In this document: positions 14,434-17,117 of the stretch, piece by piece | Position numbering within the stretch: the first letter of the stretch is position 1 | Layout of the letters: every line of letters starts with the position of its first letter | Source of the DNA: Castellaniella sp. UBA6218 | Lineage (GTDB): Bacteria > Pseudomonadota > Gammaproteobacteria > Burkholderiales > Burkholderiaceae_B | NCBI GenBank assembly: GCA_002421865.1 | Contig: DISE01000013.1 | Span: 1 to 17,117 of the forward strand | Direction of reading: 5' to 3' | DNA: 17,117 nucleotides | Translations under genes and position numbers: made by a program | Notes under the pieces: model-generated | Seen by the model: only the letters and a program-made list of their open reading frames with translations | The model's database searches: none | Told to the model about the DNA's origin: nothing

Positions 14434-14446
14434 CTGTGAGTCACAG
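14434..14446. promoter_or_regulatory. Dyad CTGTGA-G-TCACAG upstream of the HD-GYP gene
   Basis: A perfect 6-bp inverted repeat around a single central base lies 23 bases upstream of the ATG at 14411. The half-site TGTGA matches the CRP/FNR-family half-site, but the one-base gap is not the usual six. It could bind another dimeric regulator. The role is a guess. Confidence 0.3.
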
Positions 14447-14564
14447 TGGCCGCTCGAACGTTCCATGGCGCTTTGCCGGTCTGCGGGACGGTTCCGGCGT
14501 CGCGGCGCATGAAGAAGCCAGGGCTTGCTTTTTCCGTCCGGATTGACCACAATACCTCGCAAGC

Positions 14565-14588
14565 ACCCCGGTTCAGGCCGGGGTTTTT
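14565..14588 (+). terminator. Orphan plus-strand intrinsic terminator
   Basis: ACCCCGG (14565-14571) pairs with CCGGGGT (14578-14584) across a TTCAGG loop, followed directly by a run of five Ts (14584-14588). The form is a classic Rho-independent terminator on the plus strand, yet no plus-strand protein gene lies upstream, because the HD-GYP gene runs the other way. GCTTGC (14523-14528) and GCAAGC (14559-14564) just before it can also pair, so a short structured RNA could end here. Confidence 0.65.
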
Positions 14589-14736
14589 CACGGGCGAGCC
14601 GGCAGGCCACCTGGTCGGAATGCGGGTGGCGCCATAGCCACGGACGTTCCATATAAGCCCAGCCGGGCGCGCATGACCAGGCAGCCCCCAGCGGGCCGGA
14701 ACCACCACATTTCGCCCATCTTTCTTTCGTTGTCAG

Positions 14737-14767
14737 GCGCCCCGCGCATGGGGCGTCTTTTACTTTT
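14737..14767 (+). terminator. Terminator-like hairpin in the greA leader
   Basis: GCGCCCC (14737-14743) pairs with GGGGCGT (14750-14756), with one G-T at the base, followed by TCTTTTACTTTT-type sequence up to 14767. It ends about 12 bases before the greA start and abuts its AGGA ribosome binding site. It may terminate or attenuate transcripts entering greA, as the leader terminator of E. coli greA does (GraL RNAs). It could alternatively be the end of an ancestral upstream gene. Confidence 0.6.
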
Positions 14768-14779
14768 GAGTCAGGAACT

Positions 14780-15256
14780 ATGTCTGCGATCCCTTTGACA
14801 GCTCGCGGGGCAGAGCGCTTACAGGCTGAATTGCACCGTCTGAAAACGGTCGAGCGCCCCGAAGTCATCAACGCCATCGCCGAGGCTCGCGCCCAGGGCG
14901 ATCTGTCCGAAAACGCCGAATACGACGCCGCGCGCGAGCGCCAGGGCTTCATCGAGGGCCGCATCCAGGAACTGGAAGGCACCTTGTCCAACGCCCAGAT
15001 CATCAATCCGGCCGATCTGGACGTATCCGGCCAGGCCGTGTTCGGCGCAACCGTCGAAATCGAGGATCTGGAATCGGGTGAACGCCTGACCTACCAGATC
15101 GTCGGCGACCTGGAGGCCGACATCCGCGCCAACATGATTTCGGTGTCCAGCCCCGTTGCCCGCGCGCTGATCGGCAAAAGCGAAGGCGACGTGGTCGAAG
15201 TGCGCGCGCCGGCCGGCGTGCGCGAATATGAAGTCTGTTCGGTCAGCTATCAGTGA
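14780..15256 (+). CDS. greA: Transcription elongation factor GreA
   Basis: A 158-residue Gre factor of normal length. It enters the RNA polymerase secondary channel and stimulates cleavage of backtracked RNA. The N-terminal coiled coil (1-75) includes the acidic tip GDLSENAEYDAARER, with D41 and E44 at the positions used for catalysis in E. coli GreA. The C-terminal FKBP-like domain follows, with FGATVEIED, YQIVGDLEAD and SSPVARALIGKSEGD. AGGA sits 5 bases upstream of the ATG. A terminator-like hairpin precedes it and a long imperfect hairpin follows the stop, where it converges with yhbY. Confidence 0.97.
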   Translation: MSAIPLTARGAERLQAELHRLKTVERPEVINAIAEARAQGDLSENAEYDAARERQGFIEGRIQELEGTLSNAQIINPADLDVSGQAVFGATVEIEDLESGERLTYQIVGDLEADIRANMISVSSPVARALIGKSEGDVVEVRAPAGVREYEVCSVSYQ

Positions 15257-15265
15257 AGCACGAGG

Positions 15266-15307
15266 CCGGGCACTGAACCGTCCCTACGGACTTGTTTCAT
15301 TGCCCGG
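15266..15307. terminator. Long imperfect hairpin between greA and yhbY
   Basis: CCGGGCA (15266-15272) pairs with TGCCCGG (15301-15307). Inside it, TGAAC-type and GTTTCA-type arms and a central GTCC/GGAC helix extend the stem. It lies between two convergent genes and has no T-tract on either side. The centre GTCCCTACGGAC differs from the tal hairpin core by one base. Confidence 0.6.
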
Positions 15308-15382
15308 CGGATCCGAGCCGCTTGCGGGCGGCGACGTGCGGAGAAGCCACAATCGCCGCGGCCCGGTGCGAGCCGGGAATGA

Positions 15383-15958
15383 TCAGCGGCCGCGCCGCGC
15401 GCCGGGGCGCAGCGACAGCGCGCTGCCGCCGCTGTTGCGGCGCGGGATGCCATGGCTACCGGCATCGGCGCGCTTGCCGCGCGCCGGTTTGGCGCTGGCG
15501 CCCCGGGCATCGGCCGGGCGGGCCTTGCGGCCCGTGTCCGGCGCGGCACGGTCTTTCGGGCTGTCCCGGTCCGGCTGCGCGGCGCGCGGCTGCGCCGCCT
15601 GTTTCTTGGGGACGTACGGTTCGGATTTCCGGCGGACGGCCCGGGTGGCGTTTTCAGCAGCCTGGACCGCTTGTTGCGCAAGCGGATCGGGCCGATAGAT
15701 AATCAGCGTTTTGCCGAGATGGTGCACTGCGGCGCAAGACAGCGTTTCGCAGATTTGCGCCAGCATCTCGTCGCGTTCGGCGCGTTCGGCGCCGGCAACG
15801 CGGATCTTGATCAGTTCGTGGGCCGCCAGGGTGCGGTCGATTTCTTCCAGCACGGCGGTGGTCAGGCCGCGGTCGCCGATCAGGACGACGGGATGCAAGG
15901 GATGAGCGGCGGCGCGCAGGGCGCTGCGTTGCTGAGAGGTCAGTTCGAGTTTCGGCAT
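15383..15958 (-). CDS. yhbY: YhbY family RNA-binding protein with basic C-terminal extension
   Basis: A 191-residue protein. Residues 1-95 form a CRM domain like E. coli YhbY, a factor associated with pre-50S ribosomes. It starts MPKLELTSQQRSALRAAAHP and continues with PVVLIGDRGLTTAVLEEIDR, the HELIKIRVAG strand and a conserved end in LGKTLIIYRP. The E. coli protein is about 97 residues; here about 95 further residues follow, rich in alanine, arginine, lysine and proline (e.g. RRKSEPYVPKKQAAQP) and probably disordered, suited to RNA contact. It diverges from rlmE with only 17 bases between start codons, so promoters must overlap the coding ends. A reverse-strand TACAAT (15965-15970) would give an almost leaderless mRNA. 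Confidence 0.92.
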   Translation of the reverse strand: MPKLELTSQQRSALRAAAHPLHPVVLIGDRGLTTAVLEEIDRTLAAHELIKIRVAGAERAERDEMLAQICETLSCAAVHHLGKTLIIYRPDPLAQQAVQAAENATRAVRRKSEPYVPKKQAAQPRAAQPDRDSPKDRAAPDTGRKARPADARGASAKPARGKRADAGSHGIPRRNSGGSALSLRPGARRGR

Positions 15959-15975
15959 AATGGAATTGTACGAGA

Positions 15976-16659
15976 ATGGCCAAGAAAAAATTCTCCAAAG
16001 CCTGGGTCCAGCGGCATATTCACGACCCTTACGTCAAAATGGCGCAACAGAAGGGCTACCGGGCACGTGCCGCCTTCAAGCTGACCGAGATCCTGGACAC
16101 GGAAAAACTGCTGCGCCGCGGCGATGTGGTCGTGGACCTGGGCTCGGCCCCGGGCAGCTGGTCGCAGATCGTGCGCGAGCGCCTGCTGGCGCCGGGCGGC
16201 GTGATCGACGGCCGCGTGCTGGCGCTGGACCTGCTGCCCATGGAACCCGTCGCCGGGGTCGAGTTCATCCAGGGCGATTTCCGCGAGGACGCCATCCTGG
16301 CCCAATTGCACGAACGGCTGGAAGGCCGGGCCGTGGACCTTGTGATTTCCGACATGGCCCCCAATCTATCGGGTGTGGCCTCGGCGGATTCCGCCCGCAT
16401 CGCCCACGTCTGCGAACTGGCGCTGGAATTCGCCTGCGGCCACCTGAAGCCGGACGGAGCCCTGATCGTCAAGGCTTTCCACGGCAGCGGTTTTTCACAG
16501 ATCGTACAGATGTTCAAGCGGCATTTCGTCCGGGTGGTCGAACGCAAGCCCAAGGCGTCCCGGGACGAATCCTCCGAGACTTTCCTTGTCGGCCGTGGCT
16601 TGAAAAACCCCTCCCGGGGTCAGGCGCTGACCGATGACGCGGACGCTGCGTCCGCGTAG
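15976..16659 (+). CDS. rlmE: 23S rRNA (uridine-2'-O-)methyltransferase RlmE
   Basis: A 227-residue RrmJ/FtsJ-type methyltransferase that adds a 2'-O-methyl group to U2552 (E. coli numbering) of 23S rRNA late in 50S assembly. The SAM-binding loop is DLGSAPGSW (54-62). The catalytic K-D-K-E tetrad is visible as K35 (AAFKL), D126 (SDMAPN), K166 (LIVKAF) and E201 (SSETFLV). Length is slightly above the E. coli protein (209) because of an acidic and alanine-rich tail. The start at 15976 gives MAKKKFSKAW; the ribosome binding site is weak (GAGA). Followed by ftsH on the same strand after 114 bases, the usual order. Confidence 0.96.
   Translation: MAKKKFSKAWVQRHIHDPYVKMAQQKGYRARAAFKLTEILDTEKLLRRGDVVVDLGSAPGSWSQIVRERLLAPGGVIDGRVLALDLLPMEPVAGVEFIQGDFREDAILAQLHERLEGRAVDLVISDMAPNLSGVASADSARIAHVCELALEFACGHLKPDGALIVKAFHGSGFSQIVQMFKRHFVRVVERKPKASRDESSETFLVGRGLKNPSRGQALTDDADAASA
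16637..16657 (+). terminator. Hairpin overlapping the rlmE stop codon
   Basis: ACGCGGACG (16637-16645) pairs perfectly with CGTCCGCGT (16649-16657) around a 3-base loop. The right arm ends on the first base of the rlmE TAG stop. No T-tract follows, so it may slow ribosomes, protect the 3' end or give partial termination before ftsH. Confidence 0.4.
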
Positions 16660-16681
16660 CGGATTCAGGTAGAATGAAGCA

Positions 16682-16708
16682 TTGACGTATTTGTCAGCTT
16701 GTTGTAAT
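16682..16708 (+). promoter_or_regulatory. Possible ftsH promoter
   Basis: TTGACG (16682-16687) and TGTAAT (16703-16708) are separated by 15 bases, shorter than the ideal 17, in a locally AT-rich stretch about 65 bases upstream of the ftsH start. I did not see a convincing heat-shock (sigma-32) promoter. Confidence 0.4.
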
Positions 16709-16773
16709 TGCGTGTCGCCGGGCGCGGCGCGCGGGCGGCGGGCAGGCAGCGGTATACACCCAGGAGGTTGGCT

Positions 16774-17117
16774 TTGAACAACTCGTTTTCCAAGGTTGCG
16801 GTCTGGCTGGTGATCGCGCTCGTGCTATTCACGGTGTTCAAGCAGTTTGACGGACGCCCGGTCACGAGCGGGGATTCCGTCACGTACACGCAATTCATGA
16901 ACGACGCGCGCGCCGGCCGCATCAACAAGGTCGACATCCAGGGCGACACGATCTACGTGACCCCGGAATCCGGCCGTTCCTACAGCCTGACCTCGCCCGG
17001 CGACCTGTGGATGGTGCCCGAACTGGTGAAGAACGGCGTCCAGGTTTCCGGCAAGGCCCGCGAGGAACCCTCCTTTCTGACCAGCCTGTTCATCTCCTGG
17101 TTCCCGATGCTGCTGCT
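16774..17117 (+). CDS. ftsH: ATP-dependent zinc metalloprotease FtsH, N-terminal fragment
   Basis: The first 114 codons of the membrane-anchored AAA+ protease, which degrades unassembled membrane proteins and short-lived regulators. The gene runs off the right edge, before the AAA domain. A TTG start at 16774 is supported by a perfect AGGAGG (16762-16767) six bases upstream. The protein begins MNNSFSKVAVWLVIALVLFT, giving the first membrane helix. The periplasmic region follows, with YTQFMNDARAGRINKVDIQG. The stretch EEPSFLTSLFISWFPMLLL matches the start of the second membrane helix in E. coli FtsH. Confidence 0.95.
   Translation, partial: MNNSFSKVAVWLVIALVLFTVFKQFDGRPVTSGDSVTYTQFMNDARAGRINKVDIQGDTIYVTPESGRSYSLTSPGDLWMVPELVKNGVQVSGKAREEPSFLTSLFISWFPMLL

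Larger units (their letters stand above)
14412..14779. other. 368-bp divergent intergenic region between the HD-GYP gene and greA
   Basis: No convincing gene is present. From left to right it holds a 13-bp dyad near the HD-GYP start, an orphan plus-strand terminator at 14565-14588, and alternative pairings around 14606-14640 in which GGTGGC can pair with either GCCACC or GCCAC. A TATAAG at 14652-14657 could be a greA -10. Last comes a terminator-like hairpin just before greA. Short open frames on both strands lack ribosome binding sites and protein-like composition. Confidence 0.6.

Noticed and set aside
14446..14637. 63-codon plus-strand frame before the greA leader
   Set aside because: It has no ribosome binding site, runs straight through an intrinsic terminator and has no protein-like features.
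14412..14708. N-terminal extension of the HD-GYP frame
   Set aside because: The extra 99 residues look non-coding, run through the dyad and the orphan terminator, and would place a long tail before the first membrane helix.

Overview
The window is GC-rich, densely packed chromosomal DNA. It most resembles a betaproteobacterium of the order Burkholderiales, probably Alcaligenaceae (Bordetella, Achromobacter or Castellaniella-like). That placement rests on protein character (CarA, RutG, YfcF, GreA), the ffs-dnaX-ybaB-recR block and the greA/yhbY/rlmE/ftsH cluster. It is inference, since no database search was possible. I see no tRNA, rRNA, insertion sequence, phage gene or CRISPR array. Nearly all of the window is core genome.

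Left part (1-2420): carA and the first codons of carB (carbamoyl-phosphate synthesis) run leftward from a TATAAT promoter. The transaldolase gene tal diverges to the right and ends at a strong hairpin. Positions 2431-5165 hold a leftward three-gene ABC importer of the nitrate/sulfonate/taurine (NMT1/TauA) class, in the order binding protein, ATPase, permease. A 10-bp inverted repeat sits over its promoter. Positions 5266-8400 hold the leftward block ffs (4.5S signal recognition particle RNA), dnaX, ybaB and recR. Next come a leftward YfcF-type glutathione transferase gene and a divergent rightward RutG/UraA-type pyrimidine permease gene.

Middle (10660-14411): a rightward gene for a 212-residue protein that I do not recognise ends at a textbook terminator. 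Convergent to it is a very large membrane-bound c-di-GMP phosphodiesterase candidate (Cache sensor, HAMP-like, GAF, HD-GYP) with a long insertion inside the HD-GYP fold. The 368-bp stretch upstream of it contains a 13-bp dyad, an orphan rightward terminator that may end a small RNA, and a terminator-like leader just before greA.

Right part (14780-17117): greA (transcript cleavage factor) converges with yhbY (CRM-domain ribosome-assembly protein with a long basic tail). yhbY diverges from rlmE (23S rRNA 2'-O-methyltransferase), and rlmE is followed by the start of ftsH, which uses a TTG codon. This is the familiar ribosome and stress maintenance cluster.

I found no clear new multi-gene system. 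The best leads are the unknown 212-residue protein, the HD-GYP insertion, the possible small RNA and attenuator in the greA/HD-GYP intergenic region, and the dyad at the ABC importer promoter.
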